NCBI RefSeq assembly: GCF_001704415.2
Contig: NC_030823.1
Span: forward strand, 77,438,458 to 77,502,457
DNA from: Capra hircus
Taxonomy: Eukaryota > Chordata > Mammalia > Artiodactyla > Bovidae
Reading direction: 5' to 3'
Length of the DNA: 64,000 bases
The position numbers and the translations under genes are program-made. Below, one piece after another: positions 54,660 to 64,000 of this stretch; positions within the stretch are counted from its first letter, which is position 1; the number at the start of each line of letters is the position of its first letter. The notes below the pieces were generated by a model. The model saw nothing but the letters and a program-made list of their open reading frames with translations. It was not told the DNA's origin and made no database searches.

Positions 54660-54807
54660 TCTTATTTTGGCTGTGCTGGGTCTTCACTGTGATGTGCAGG
54701 CTTTCTCCCCGAGGCATATGGATCTTAGTTTCTGGATCAGGGATGGAGCCCAACTTGCCTGCATTGGAAGGCAGACTCTTAACTGCTGGACCGCCAGGGA
54801 AGTCCCT
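54660..54807 (-). repeat. CHR-type SINE
   Basis: 'ttttggctgtgctgggtctt', 'gatcttagtttctggatcag', and the reversed head 'cttaactgctggaccgccag' with ggaagtccc. Ends 350 bases before the coding exon. Confidence 0.93.
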
Positions 54808-55157
54808 ATCCGGGGTCGTTCTAGTGGGGTCCGCTGAGGACTGTCTGAGGCGCCTGTCCCTCCCACGAGCAAACGCTAATAGATGTACTCGTGACAGGTA
54901 GACCCATCTGATGGAGTACCTTTTCCTAGCAGCTCATTGATTACAGATACTTTGCTTAAGTATTTCTCTGTGGCCTGAAATGTATTTGTCCAAATGCAAA
55001 GAATGACTTTCAGGAGGGAGGGTGTGAATTCATCTGGTGACCGTTGGTGGTTTTCTAGGCTAATATGGTGGGTTCTCTTGTGGGGGGAAAAAAAAAACAT
55101 GCAAAATAAAAAATAGTAGTGAGTTACAGAGTCATTTTTTTTCCATTTCTTTTACAG
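54808..55157 (+). other. NR5A2: Intron 3' end with acceptor site for the 55158 exon
   Basis: No repeat besides an A run near 55087-55098. The acceptor is a strong pyrimidine tract (tttttttccatttcttttac, about 55134-55155) followed by AG at 55156-55157. Confidence 0.85.
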
Positions 55158-55277
55158 GTGGATGACCAAATGAAGCTGCTTCAGAACTGCTGGAGTGAGC
55201 TCTTAATTCTCGACCACATTTACCGACAAGTGGTTCACGGAAAGGAGGGCTCCATCTTCCTGGTTACTGGGCAACAA
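55158..55277 (+). CDS. NR5A2: NR5A2 (LRH-1) coding exon: LBD helices 4/5 and beta-turn
   Basis: NR5A2 is an orphan nuclear receptor that binds DNA as a monomer and controls bile-acid, cholesterol, pancreatic, ovarian and early-embryo genes; its ligand-binding domain (LBD) binds phospholipids. This exon is 120 bp, 40 codons, phase 0 at both ends, with AG before and gtgagt after. The peptide begins VDDQMKLLQNCWSELLILDH, continues IYRQVVHG, and ends GSIFLVTGQQ: helices 4/5, then the beta-turn. In human 541-residue numbering (from memory) it is residues 371-410 and keeps pocket residues H390 and R393. Paralogue NR5A1 has a different helix (ADQMT... and a FDHIYRQVQ-type segment), so NR5A2 is favoured. 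By usual gene order this is exon 6. Reading through the donor would stop in frame at 55320-55322, so intron retention would truncate the protein. Confidence 0.97.
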
Positions 55278-55799
55278 GTGAGTGTAGACGCCAGAAGGAA
55301 AAAAGAAGTGTCTTTTTATTAAGCATGTGCAGGATGGCAGGGATTCAACTAGGTCAGAAGCTCTTTTTCACTTTGAAAGGGGTATATATTGGCTGCATAT
55401 AATTTAGAGACGCTGACTTGGGGCGCCCTGTTCCTGCTCGGATGGTTACAGTGAAACTTGTCCCAGACCGCCCACCCCTGCCAGCCTGCTGGGGTTGCCA
55501 GTGGTGCTTTGAAGGGTGAAAACAATTGCTGAGTCAGGATTAGTGGTTGGTACCTTGGGTTTCTTCCCCAAGCTTCTGCATGAATCTATCACACTTGTTT
55601 GTTAGCCATTAAAAAAAAAAAAAAAAAAAACACTTGGAAATGATGAAATCTTGGTATTTTGGCGTCATGTTGGTGAAAGAGACTGATTCAGATACAGTAT
55701 GTCGATCATCTATATCTTTGGCCTGAGGGCAAGCAAGTGAGAAGGAAGGGCAGTGTTCATTTTCAAGAGTCGGTCACTGTTTCCCCCCCCCCCGCCGGC
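55278..55799. other. Intronic sequence with A20 and C-rich runs
   Basis: A homopolymer at 55611-55630 and a C run near 55782-55793. No retroposon body recognised next to the A run. Confidence 0.5.
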
Positions 55800-56100
55800 T
55801 CCACCTTTATTTTTTTCTTTTTAATTGGTGTGCAACTGCTTTACACTCCTGTGTTAGCTTCTTCTGTATAGGGAAGTGAGTCCGCTGTGTGTGCGTATCC
55901 ACCCCCCTCGTAGGTGCCCCCCCACCCCGCCATGGGGCCGGCCCACCCCTCTCGGTCGTCACGGGCGCCGAGCTGAGCCCCCTGAGCTCTGCAGCCGCTT
56001 CCCACTAGCCATCCGTTTTGCACAGGTGGGTGTGTGCATGTCAGTCCTATTCGCTCGGTTCGTCCCCCTCTCCCCTAGCCAGTCATTATCGAAAAGGAAG
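55800..56100 (-). repeat. L1 3' fragment
   Basis: 'ggtgtgcaactgctttacac', 'gttagcttcttctgtatagg', 'gcagccgcttcccactagcc', 'gtgtgtgcatgtcagtccta' and tcgtccccctctccc. Confidence 0.85.
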
Positions 56101-58477
56101 ATGGAAACAGGAAGTCGCCGTGAGCTCCTGCTCCTTTGTGAATGGGTATTTGTTTGGTCCACAAGTATCCTGCAGGGTCCCTCGGTCACTGTCCTGTGGC
56201 TTTGCATATATTAGTGACCAAAACAGCAGAGTACTCAAACGATAAAGGGGCTTAACGCTTTAGCAGGAGAAGCTGACAGTAATCAGTAATCCTAATAAAT
56301 GTGAAAAGTCAAAGTGCTGTTGAGTTAAAAGAAAAAAAAGGGGACTGCCGTGTAAGGGGATTGGCGTCCTTCCCTGGTGTGCTGCTGTGCGACCCGTGGG
56401 TTGCAGTGTTAACGGGACAGGTTGGCTGAGCCTTATTCAGAAGGTGAGATTTGAGCAAAGCCTTGAGGGAAGAAAGACACCTGGCCTTCTGGACACCTGG
56501 GAGGAGAGAAAGTCTGCCTAGTGAACCTGATTCCAGGTTCACCGGGTTCTGGCCTGTCCCTCCTGGTTCTTGAACTCCGTTTTCTGTTCTCTGTGGGTTA
56601 TTGAAATGGATGGGAGGGATGCAGAGACCCGATTAGTCCGGGAGGCTGTTCCAGGCTTGTATTGAAGGTTGCTGCAGGCCTCAGAACTCAGGCACCGTGA
56701 TCTTTTACATCCAACCATAAATGTTTATGTGCTGTGAAAGCCCGGCAGTGCATATTTGAAAGTGAAAGGCTGTTTCCACATCATTTGCTGAATTATAGAT
56801 AAATCACATGTTCCTAATCAAGTTAAAGGCAAGCACTGTCTCAGAGTTTTTGCAGGTCGGATCAGCCACCATCACTGCCTGGCCCCTGCTTCCTGCACGG
56901 CTCCTGAGAAAAAGGCTTTCTAGAATCAAGCCTCAGTGGGCTTGACTTCCTGATCTTTTGAATTTCCGTTGAGCATTTCCAGCCTGTGACCCGGGTCTTT
57001 GGAAGAAGTGTACCCATTTTCACAGCCTCATCACAGCCCGCCTCCCAGCCCCCTCCCTCCCGGGCCCCACGGGAGCTCCATTAGAAGAACAAGACTCAGC
57101 CCACAAATTAATTTGATTTTGTCCTTCCGAGTTCCAGAAATCAAATGGGTTTGTGCCGTTCTTTCTCAGAGCACTTCCATTCCTGCTCTTAGAAATGCTC
57201 CTCATTTCACGTTTCATTTTGCGCTAAGTGCTGACCCTGGGTAAAGGCAATTACCATGTAAAAAGTAGAGAAAGTGCCCTCTTCCTCCGATTTTCCAAAC
57301 CAAGAATGGTCAAGGAGTGGCTGGCGTTTCTCGTGTTCAGGATCAATTATTGCTGCTTCGTGTTTTGCCATCACAAGGGAACTTCTTACTTAACCCTGAA
57401 GTTAGCTATTTTAATGCTGTCTTTTCTTCTGGCTTCTCTAAGAGTGCACTAAATAACCTTTTTAAGCCAAAAGGAAAAAAGTGATTGTCAGTAACATTAA
57501 GCATCGCCAAGTCAATTCTATACATCAGTATTTAGCATCTTGTCACTGTGATAAGAATCCATTTCTTTTCCGTATTTTTAAACCACATGCACACAAAACA
57601 TATGGCTGAAAGTGCATATATGAAATAGCAACCGAGGATTTTGAAGTGACGCTGCTTTTAGTGTTTACATATTGTCGCTAATGAACAGCCGCTGTAACAT
57701 TTTCCTATGGGAAGGGCCTGCTGGCACCTTTTTCATTATCTTCTGTTATTGCGTGTCGTATTAAAAAGACAGGCATCTTCCAGCATACAAGTCATCAAAA
57801 ATTTCAGCTATCAGAACGGAAAGCAATTTAGCTAAAACTGTTGCTCCCTTTATGATGAGCGAAATTTATCCAAAGGGGACATCCACTTATAGTATTTCTT
57901 CAATATCTCCCTTGAATTTAATGGCACAAAGATTCCGGGTAAGGGAGTAATAAATTAATTTTACTAAGTACATAAAAGACAAGGCCAGCTGCTCCTGCGG
58001 TGAGCGCAAACTCCACATTCGACAATGAAAATATAATTATGTTTGTAATAAAATGTAAAGAAGTTGCAGATCTGGGCGCTGTTTCAGGAATAAATCACTG
58101 CTCCTCCTTCAGAGCCGTGTGATTTGATAAATTATCCTTGAAGGAGAGGTTATCAGAGCCCCCACTTGATGAGCATATTTGAGCTCACGCATTAGCCTGT
58201 ATATAAATATATAGCGATAAAGTTGCTGGTGTGCCAATTGATTTCCCGAAGTCCACCTCACTACAGAGTCGCGTGAAACCATTTCAGTTCCTTTCTCTTA
58301 GAATGTGTTTATGTTTCCAAGTATGAAATTCTGACAGTTGAACTTATTTCAGACCTATCTGATCTATATACACCTCCCAAGTTTTAACTTACCCATCTCT
58401 TTAAAAAATGAATTTAGCGTCCTTCCAGTTACAATGTACTTCATTTGCAACTATGAAGTTTTAGTTTTGTAACTTTC
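56101..58477. other. Repeat-poor intronic block, candidate conserved non-coding DNA at about 57480-58300
   Basis: No young SINE for about 2.4 kb. About 56420-56520 (aggtgagatttgagcaaagc...) resembles an ancient repeat I cannot name. The segment 57480-58300 is AT-rich, without recognisable repeat, with GATA-type motifs near 58120-58155 and 58210-58225. Confidence 0.45.
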
Positions 58478-58766
58478 AGCTCAGTTCAGTCGCTCAGTCG
58501 TGTCCGACTCTTTTGCGACCCCATGAACCGCAGCACGCCAGGCCTCCCTGTCCATCACCAACTCCCAGAGTCCACCCAAACCCATGTCCATTGAGTCGGT
58601 GATGCCATCCAACCATCTCATCCTCTGTCATCCCCTTCTCCTCCTGCCTTCAATCTTTCCTGGCATGATGAGTCAAATGAGTCAGCTCTTCGCATCAGGT
58701 GGCCAAAGTATTGGAGTTTCAGCTTCAGAATCAGTCCTTGCAGTGAACACCCAGGAACTGATCTCC
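58478..58766 (-). repeat. ART2 SINE
   Basis: 'ctcagttcagtcgctcagtc', 'ctctgtcatccccttctcct', 'catcaggtggccaaagtatt' and an end near 'caggaactgatctcctttg'. ttttgtaactt before and cctttgtaagtt after may be a decayed duplication. Confidence 0.95.
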
Positions 58767-58848
58767 TTTGTAAGTTACTGCCTACCTATTAGAACCGCAC
58801 ACACAGCAGAACTGATTCAACCCCATCTTAATAATAAAAAAGAATCGT

Positions 58849-58968
58849 GTGTTCGGCCCCTCGGTCGTGTCTGTGTCTTTACGGCCCTGTGGACTGCAGC
58901 CCACCAGCCTCCTCTGTCCATGGATTTCCCAGACAAGACTACTGGAGCGGGCCGCCGTTCCCATGTCC
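58849..58968 (-). repeat. BovA monomer fragment
   Basis: 'cggcccctcggtcgtgtctg', 'cctgtggactgcagcccacc' and actactggagcgggccgccg; diverged. Confidence 0.85.
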
Positions 58969-60427
58969 AGTAGCAGCGTCTGTGGCCACTTTAGCACACT
59001 TGCCAGGTGCAGGGCTGACTAGTGACTTTTTTTACTGTGTTACGTGCATTCTGAGCTGTAGTGACGATGCTTTCAGCTGGTGATTCCAAGTTGGTAATGT
59101 CCCAGCTGTTCTCGTTTCTTAATGGTGGTGGGCGTGGGTGGCCCCTTGCTGGTATCCAGCAGAACGCCTCACTGAGAGGAGGGCGCGAAAGGACGGGGCC
59201 TTCCCGAGACTTCCACAGGCCCCGCCCTCCCTGCTGCTCTGCCCCGGGCCCCCCACCTCTGACCCTGGCTGCCATTGCCTGCTCTGCCTCACTTTGTCCC
59301 TGTAGGATTTATATTCTTCTCATTAGGAGGAGTAGGTGGACCCTGTACAGTCCCCGAGGGATTTGGAGCTGAGCCGCCCCTGTTAAGTAAGAAGAACGTC
59401 CTTGGAGGTGGAAGTTCTCCTGTCGGGACCTGGTCCAGTGGAGGGTGGGGCCTCCCTGGGCGTGCCCGGCGGGTGACCCTGCAGTGGTTGTGGCATCCAT
59501 CCTTCCGCTGGGCCTCTGCCTCCGGCTCAGGCTTCAGGCCGCCTGCGTGCTGGCCCTTCCTTTCACTCGGTCTGAGACAGAAGTCACAGGAGCACTTAGA
59601 GCAGCTGACGTGGGAATTTAGGGGGAGAGGCGGGCACCTGGCCCAGGCGCGGAGGACGGTGTGGTGGGATGCGGGGCCTCCCGAGGACACCCATTGACTG
59701 GGGCTTTTTCATGCACAGTTGACTCTCTGTAAACTGATTGACACCTTTGGGGGCGGCGTCTTTCCACTGACTCATAATTTTTCCTCGAAAAAAGGTTTCT
59801 GTGCACCCAGTATTCTCTAGTTAAAGCTGAAAATTCAACTCATCATATTTACACACACACACACAAAATCCATTCTGCCTTATTTTTAATTGCAAATTCT
59901 CCTCGAGGGACTCATTCTCCTGCTTAGGAGGCAGCCCTGTGCCTTCTCCTAGAGAAGCAAGTGCAGTCAATTATGGTAATGAAATGTCAATAAATATAAA
60001 AATTTAATACAGTCTGCTCCGGGTGAGTGGCAGATGAGGACTTGCCTCCCAGACAAATTTGCTGCTGCTGCAAATATTAAATGCACCTAAAAGAATATCT
60101 GGTTGCCTGAGAGCCCGCCAGTGAAGAAAAGGATGGGGGCGGCAGGTACCAACTGGGCTCTGCCATTATGCCGTAATTGCAGCAGCAAAGCCGGTTCTGC
60201 CATTGACAGCCACCCCAACATCTTAACTTGCTATTGTAGGTCGAACTTTTGGTGTCCTTGTGAATAGTCTGAGATGGATGCCTCCGCTGCTCCTTTTTTT
60301 TTTTCCTTCTTTTAACAGAGAAGAAAATAAGCCTTTTTCGTTTTCAAATCAAGAAATTATTCTTCTCATAAAGAAGATCGTTGTGTCTTTAGAGAGTGAT
60401 GTGTTAATAATTGCGTTAGGGTAGCTA
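58969..60427. other. Intronic block: GC-rich 59100-59720, then repeat-poor AT-rich 59860-60250
   Basis: ORFs in the GC-rich part (59275-59697 + and 59289-59690 -) overlap on opposite strands and are not called. A short CA run is at 59851-59864. The AT-rich part (aattatggtaatgaaatgtc, ccattatgccgtaattgcag) looks like conserved non-coding DNA, unmeasured. Confidence 0.45.
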
Positions 60428-60642
60428 GTTGTTGCAGCTGTTTAGGAGGCAGACTCTTTGAGATCCCATGGACTGTAGCCCACCAGGCTCTTCCATCCAT
60501 GGGATTCTCCAGGCAAGAATACTGGAGTGGGTTGCCATTTCCTCCTCTGGGGGATCTTCCCGACCCAGGAATTGAGCCTGTGTTTCCCAAGTCTCCTGCA
60601 TTGTCAGGCAGATTCTTTACTGCTAAACCACCTGGGAAGCCC
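60428..60642 (-). repeat. Bov-tA SINE 113 bp upstream of the second exon
   Basis: 'gttgttgcagctgtttagga', 'caagaatactggagtgggtt', 'cttcccgacccaggaattga', and the reversed head (ctgctaaaccacctgggaag cc). Confidence 0.95.
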
Positions 60643-60726
60643 CATGTCTGTGTATATATGTGTGTTTAAAGTCTCAATAAGTAGTCAATGTACCAGACTT
60701 GCCAGTTCCACACCTGCAGTTTTTCC

Positions 60727-60733
60727 TACTAAC
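60727..60733 (+). promoter_or_regulatory. NR5A2: Perfect TACTAAC branch-point box
   Basis: tactaac with the presumed branch A at 60732, 24 bases before the exon start at 60756. The distance is within the usual range for mammalian branch points, and the heptamer is the yeast consensus, seldom met exactly in mammals. Confidence 0.7.
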
Positions 60734-60755
60734 ACGCCGTGGTTCTGTGTTACAG

Positions 60756-60903
60756 GTAGACTATTCCGTCATAGCCTCACAGGCGGGGGCCACGCTCAAC
60801 AACCTCATGAGCCATGCACAGGAATTGGTGGCAAAGCTTCGTTCTCTACAGTTTGATCAACGAGAGTTCGTGTGTCTGAAGTTCTTGGTGCTCTTTAGTT
60901 TAG
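60756..60903 (+). CDS. NR5A2: NR5A2 (LRH-1) coding exon: LBD helices 6-8
   Basis: 148 bp, 49 codons plus one base (phase 0 in, phase 1 out), AG at 60754-60755 and donor gtaagg after 60903. The peptide runs VDYSVIASQAGATLNNLMSH, then AQELVAKLRSLQFDQREF, then VCLKFLVLFSL with a split final codon (G next). Follows directly on the QQ ending of the previous exon. In human numbering (from memory) it begins at residue 411 and includes G421, one of the residues that hold the phospholipid head group. Residue 415 is Val here, where I recall Ile in human. NR5A1 differs at many positions (for example SLLHSLV in place of TLNNLM). By usual order this is exon 7; the last LBD exon, with helix 12/AF-2, is outside the window. 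Confidence 0.97.
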
Positions 60904-63640
60904 GTAAGGAATCCTTTCCTCATCCAAGTGACTAAATGATCCCAACCTTTGAGTGCCTTGAAGTCCATCCATGGTTTTGTTTTTGCAAAAGAGAAGAACT
61001 TTCTTTTCTAATCATGACATCTTCCAGCTTGATCATGTTTTCCTGTGTGGTCCTGGCTGAGTTGTAGCTCCGTAGTGGGTGGACTGGGGCGTGGAGGAGT
61101 CATGACTGACGGCCGTAACAAGTGGCTGACCCTGATGGAAAGCTGAGGCAGAGGGCCAGGAAGGACACGTGGGGCCACACTGGGGCTGCCTTATCTGCTG
61201 TTAATCATTTCTCTGTACCTTTTGCTTCAGCTTGCAAGCTACTGCTGTTTTTGTTCTTATAAAATATGGAGAGTAATAAAAAACTTGATTCTTAAATCTC
61301 TATCAGAATTAACTAGAGTATGTGCATAACCAAACGCACACTGTGCAAGCATGAAAGATGATGGTTGTCAAGGGGAAAGGATGCTTCTTTAGGAAAGCTT
61401 TGGAGAAGAAAGATAACTAAGCAAGACAGATTAGCTAAATCAAGGTTCCCAGTGAGTCAGCTGAGAAAAATCACCACTGCTTGGAATAAAAAAAGGATTA
61501 AGGAGATGGATTTTTATTGACTTCAAAGGAACAGATTTTTCTGCCTGTCCCATACTTGATTTCTGTATTTTGTTGGCTTAATAAAGCCAACTTAAATAAA
61601 CTTTTTGCCAAGTGCATTTATTACTTATTGGCAGACAGCTGAGGGAGGCAACTTCCCTTGAATGAAAAAAATGCAGAAATCAGATTTACCAACATATGTT
61701 TTTTCTTTAGTCTTCAGTTATAAGATAGTTGTGAATTCATATGCTAAGAAATAAAACAATAAAACACACTGCAAAGTAAAACAGATGTGTCTACGCTCCA
61801 AATTTGGTACTTTCGTTTTAAAATTCTTCTTGACAACGCAGCACAACTGTTGCTAATAAAGGCATAGTTTGAAGTAATAGAACCAGAGTTAATTTTTCAC
61901 ATGTAGTCAACATTTAAAAGAAAAGGGACATTTTCATATTTTGGAAAATGTGATAAATATAGCAAAAAGAAATGTTACTGAAAATTTGAAAAGACACCAG
62001 AACTTCATAGATGCAGTGTTCAAAGGTTTACATGCCAGCCCTGGGACCTGTGTGGTTTCTATATTAACCACAAGAAATAGGAGAGTTCTGTTCACCCAAG
62101 TCTCTGCCTTTTACCCAAGAGCTTTTCTTTTTTTTTTAATGGAAAGGAACATGACGCACAGGCCTGTTTGCTGTCATCTCACAAATTATTCTGCTTTATC
62201 GCAAGATCTTAGTCTTTTCAACTCACGCATTTGATCAGTAATTAAATGAAAAATGTGGTAATGTGTGTGTAAGAAATCTTACAGCATTTCAGTGATAAAA
62301 TATTTAAAGAGAGTCATCTCACTTCAATGGTATTTTAAATTCGTTGAAGAACTGCGTGACATTTGAAGATGCGGAGATTAACCATCAGCCATGTTTCATT
62401 TTCATCGCTTTTATCTTCCTTCATCATTTTTTCAAAATTATTATATTCTCTGCCAAATCCTATGGATGGGTGGTCAGGGGCGTGGGCCGGGAGGCGGGAG
62501 GGGCAGTTCTGAAGTGCTCGAAACACTCGAACTTCACAGGTTTTCCTCCTGAACAGTTGAGCCGTGTGTTTACCAGAACCGCACTCTCTGTTTTAGTGAG
62601 TATGTTAACCGTTTCAGGATCCTGAGCATCAGGGAATACCCAGTTGAATGTCCCTTAAAACTATGCTTGTTTGTGGCTTAAGGAAGAAAGGAAAGCATGG
62701 CTTTCTGGTTAGATGTAAATCAAGTCTGGCCAGGGGTTCATTTTTAAAGAATCACGAATAGTTTCGGGGCATAAAGTCCAAGTAGTTTCCAATCTGTGAA
62801 TGGAAAACTTTAGTCCCCCGTAGAAACAATAAATAATCAGTCTTTGGAAGGGATGTGGTAATTCACCATTGGGCACCTATGACAGCCGCCAAAGCCTGTG
62901 GTACCCAGGATGGATGTGAAATCAGATCAGGGCCTCCCCCAAAAGCTGACCGTGTGCCCCTGAGTCTGAAACCTGCAGTGTTCCTGTCCCAGGTTTATTC
63001 CTGTATTGCTGTGGTCAATATCCCTTGAGATATTCCCATCTCAAGGCTCCAGCCTTGAGCCCCTGGGATCCTGGGGATGGCTGGGGCTTCGTGTGGACTC
63101 ATCTGAGGTCAGGGGCTGTGTGGACTGAAAGATGAGGTGGGCTTTCCAGGTGGATGTGGTGAGAGTAGGTGTGAGCCCTCGCAGGTCCAGCCTCCTAAGA
63201 CACAGGATGCCACGCCATGCAGAACACGGGAGGCGGGAGGGCAGAGGAACTGGAGACCAGCAGGGGATGTGGCCGGAGAGGCAGGCGAGAGGCACTGCCT
63301 GAGCTGAGCACTTCCTGTCCCAGCCATGGGGATGCAGTGGAGACCAAAAGTGGGGGCCACAGTCTTCATCCTGCAGAAAGTCCGGATGCTTTTTAAAGGG
63401 GTGGAGGCGTGTCACTGAAGGGGATTTGCCCTCCCTGTAGCGACGTGGAAAGTGGACTAGAAACTGTATTCAGTGGACTTAATGTGCCTTGAAGACAGGA
63501 GTGAGGTGGGTGTGGACTTGTCACAGGGCACAGACCTCAGGATGTGAGGAGCAGAGGAGTGCAGAGGAGAGGCTGGGATGCATCTCGGGGTTCTGGGCTC
63601 CTCACACAGAAGAGGAGATTCTACAGGAGCATCCCCGGAC
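60904..63640. other. Nearly repeat-free intronic sequence
   Basis: About 2.7 kb with no recognised SINE or L1. AT-rich to about 62450, then GC-richer. ORFs at 61941-62234 and 63041-63415 show no domain. Confidence 0.45.
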
Positions 63641-63837
63641 TGAGTTCAACCAGTTATGTCCGAGTCTTTGTGACCCCATGGAGCCTGCCAGGCTCCTCTG
63701 TCCATGGGATTCTCCAGGCAAGAATACTAGAGTAAGTTACCATGCCCTCCTCCAGGGGATCTTCCTGACCCAGGGATCAAAGCTGGGTCTCCTGCATTGC
63801 AGGCAGATTCTTTGCCGTCTGAGCCACCAGGGAGGCA
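63641..63837 (-). repeat. Bov-tA SINE
   Basis: 'gttcaaccagttatgtccga', 'gattctccaggcaagaatac', 'cttcctgacccagggatcaa', and the reversed head 'ttgccgtctgagccaccagg' ending gaggc. Confidence 0.95.
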
Positions 63838-64000
63838 ACTAGGCTTCTCCTAAAAGTTGTCCTACACTGAAGCTGCATCCTGATTTCTTGAACAGCTAAT
63901 GACAGAACTAAAGTAAAAGTTGCAGCTGACCCAAATTCTTCCAATCTGCTACCTGAATTTTTCCCCTTCAGATTGTGTCCATAAGCAGACATCAGTTGCT

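Larger units (their letters stand above)
1..55157 (+). other. NR5A2: NR5A2 intron upstream of the first LBD exon seen here (5' end outside window)
   Basis: No NR5A2 coding sequence is visible before 55158. By usual gene order this is the long intron between the exon ending near helix 3 of the ligand-binding domain and the exon carrying helices 4/5. The stretch is filled with ruminant SINEs, L1 3' fragments and old repeats, listed individually. That it is a single intron is inferred, because the preceding exon lies outside the window; I searched by eye for its expected peptide and did not see it. Confidence 0.75.
55278..60755 (+). other. NR5A2: NR5A2 intron between the two LBD exons (5478 bp)
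   Basis: Donor gtgagt at 55278 and acceptor tgtgttacag ending at 60755; phase 0, so the flanking codons join as Gln-Gln/Val. Contains one L1 fragment, one ART2, one BovA and one Bov-tA, and two long repeat-poor blocks. Confidence 0.95.
60904..64000 (+). other. NR5A2: NR5A2 intron downstream of the second exon (partial)
   Basis: Begins with donor gtaagg. Phase 1: the next exon must supply the last two bases of a G-initial codon. In-frame read-through would stop about ten codons into the intron. The 3' end is outside the window. Confidence 0.93.

Noticed and set aside
59275..59697. Overlapping 140- and 133-codon ORFs on opposite strands
   Set aside because: GC-rich intronic DNA between the two NR5A2 exons; no domain, and the opposite-strand symmetry points to composition.

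Overview
This is a repeat-rich piece of a mammalian nuclear genome, from a pecoran ruminant (cattle, sheep, goat or a close relative). The evidence is the very dense population of ruminant-specific SINEs: Bov-tA (tRNA-Glu-headed), dimeric Bov-A2, ART2/BovB-tail elements and CHR-type tRNA-derived SINEs. They lie among cetartiodactyl-style L1 3' fragments and a few old MIRs. There is no bacterial, viral or operon-like content. Most long ORFs in the window are chance ORFs or run through SINEs.

I can support only one gene: two internal coding exons of NR5A2 (liver receptor homolog-1, LRH-1) on the + strand. The exons are at 55158..55277 (120 bp, 40 codons) and 60756..60903 (148 bp, 49 codons plus one base). 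They encode adjoining parts of the nuclear-receptor ligand-binding domain, with canonical AG/GT splice junctions and compatible phases (0/0, then 0/1). The protein matches NR5A2 rather than its paralogue NR5A1. The whole window therefore lies inside the NR5A2 transcription unit. Positions 1..55157 are most simply the large intron upstream of these exons, 55278..60755 is the intron between them, and 60904..64000 is the start of the next intron. By usual NR5A2 exon order these would be exons 6 and 7.

Layout: 1-32 kb is intron packed with SINEs and several L1 3'UTR remnants (6990-7745, 21110-21880 with a roughly 280-bp TG-rich expansion). It also holds short tandem duplications, the most interesting being three 51-bp units at 21941-22093, each carrying an exact NF-E2/MARE-type motif. 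31.9-35.05 kb is the longest stretch free of young SINEs and is AT-rich with many TAAT motifs. 37.4-38.3 kb is CpG-rich. 38.8-54.8 kb is repeat-dense again, with nested SINE-in-L1 insertions, a SINE with a 26-bp target-site duplication, and tandem ART2 copies. 55-61 kb carries the two exons and two repeat-poor intronic blocks that look like conserved non-coding DNA. 60.9-63.6 kb is nearly repeat-free intron.

I found no new biological system. The observations that merit follow-up are the NF-E2-type tandem array, the perfect TACTAAC branch-point box upstream of the second exon, and the repeat-depleted candidate regulatory blocks. Repeat names are by visual recognition of family hallmarks, so boundaries are approximate (usually within 10-20 bases) except where a target-site duplication fixes them. 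For SINEs, '+' means the tRNA head or 5' end comes first on the given strand.
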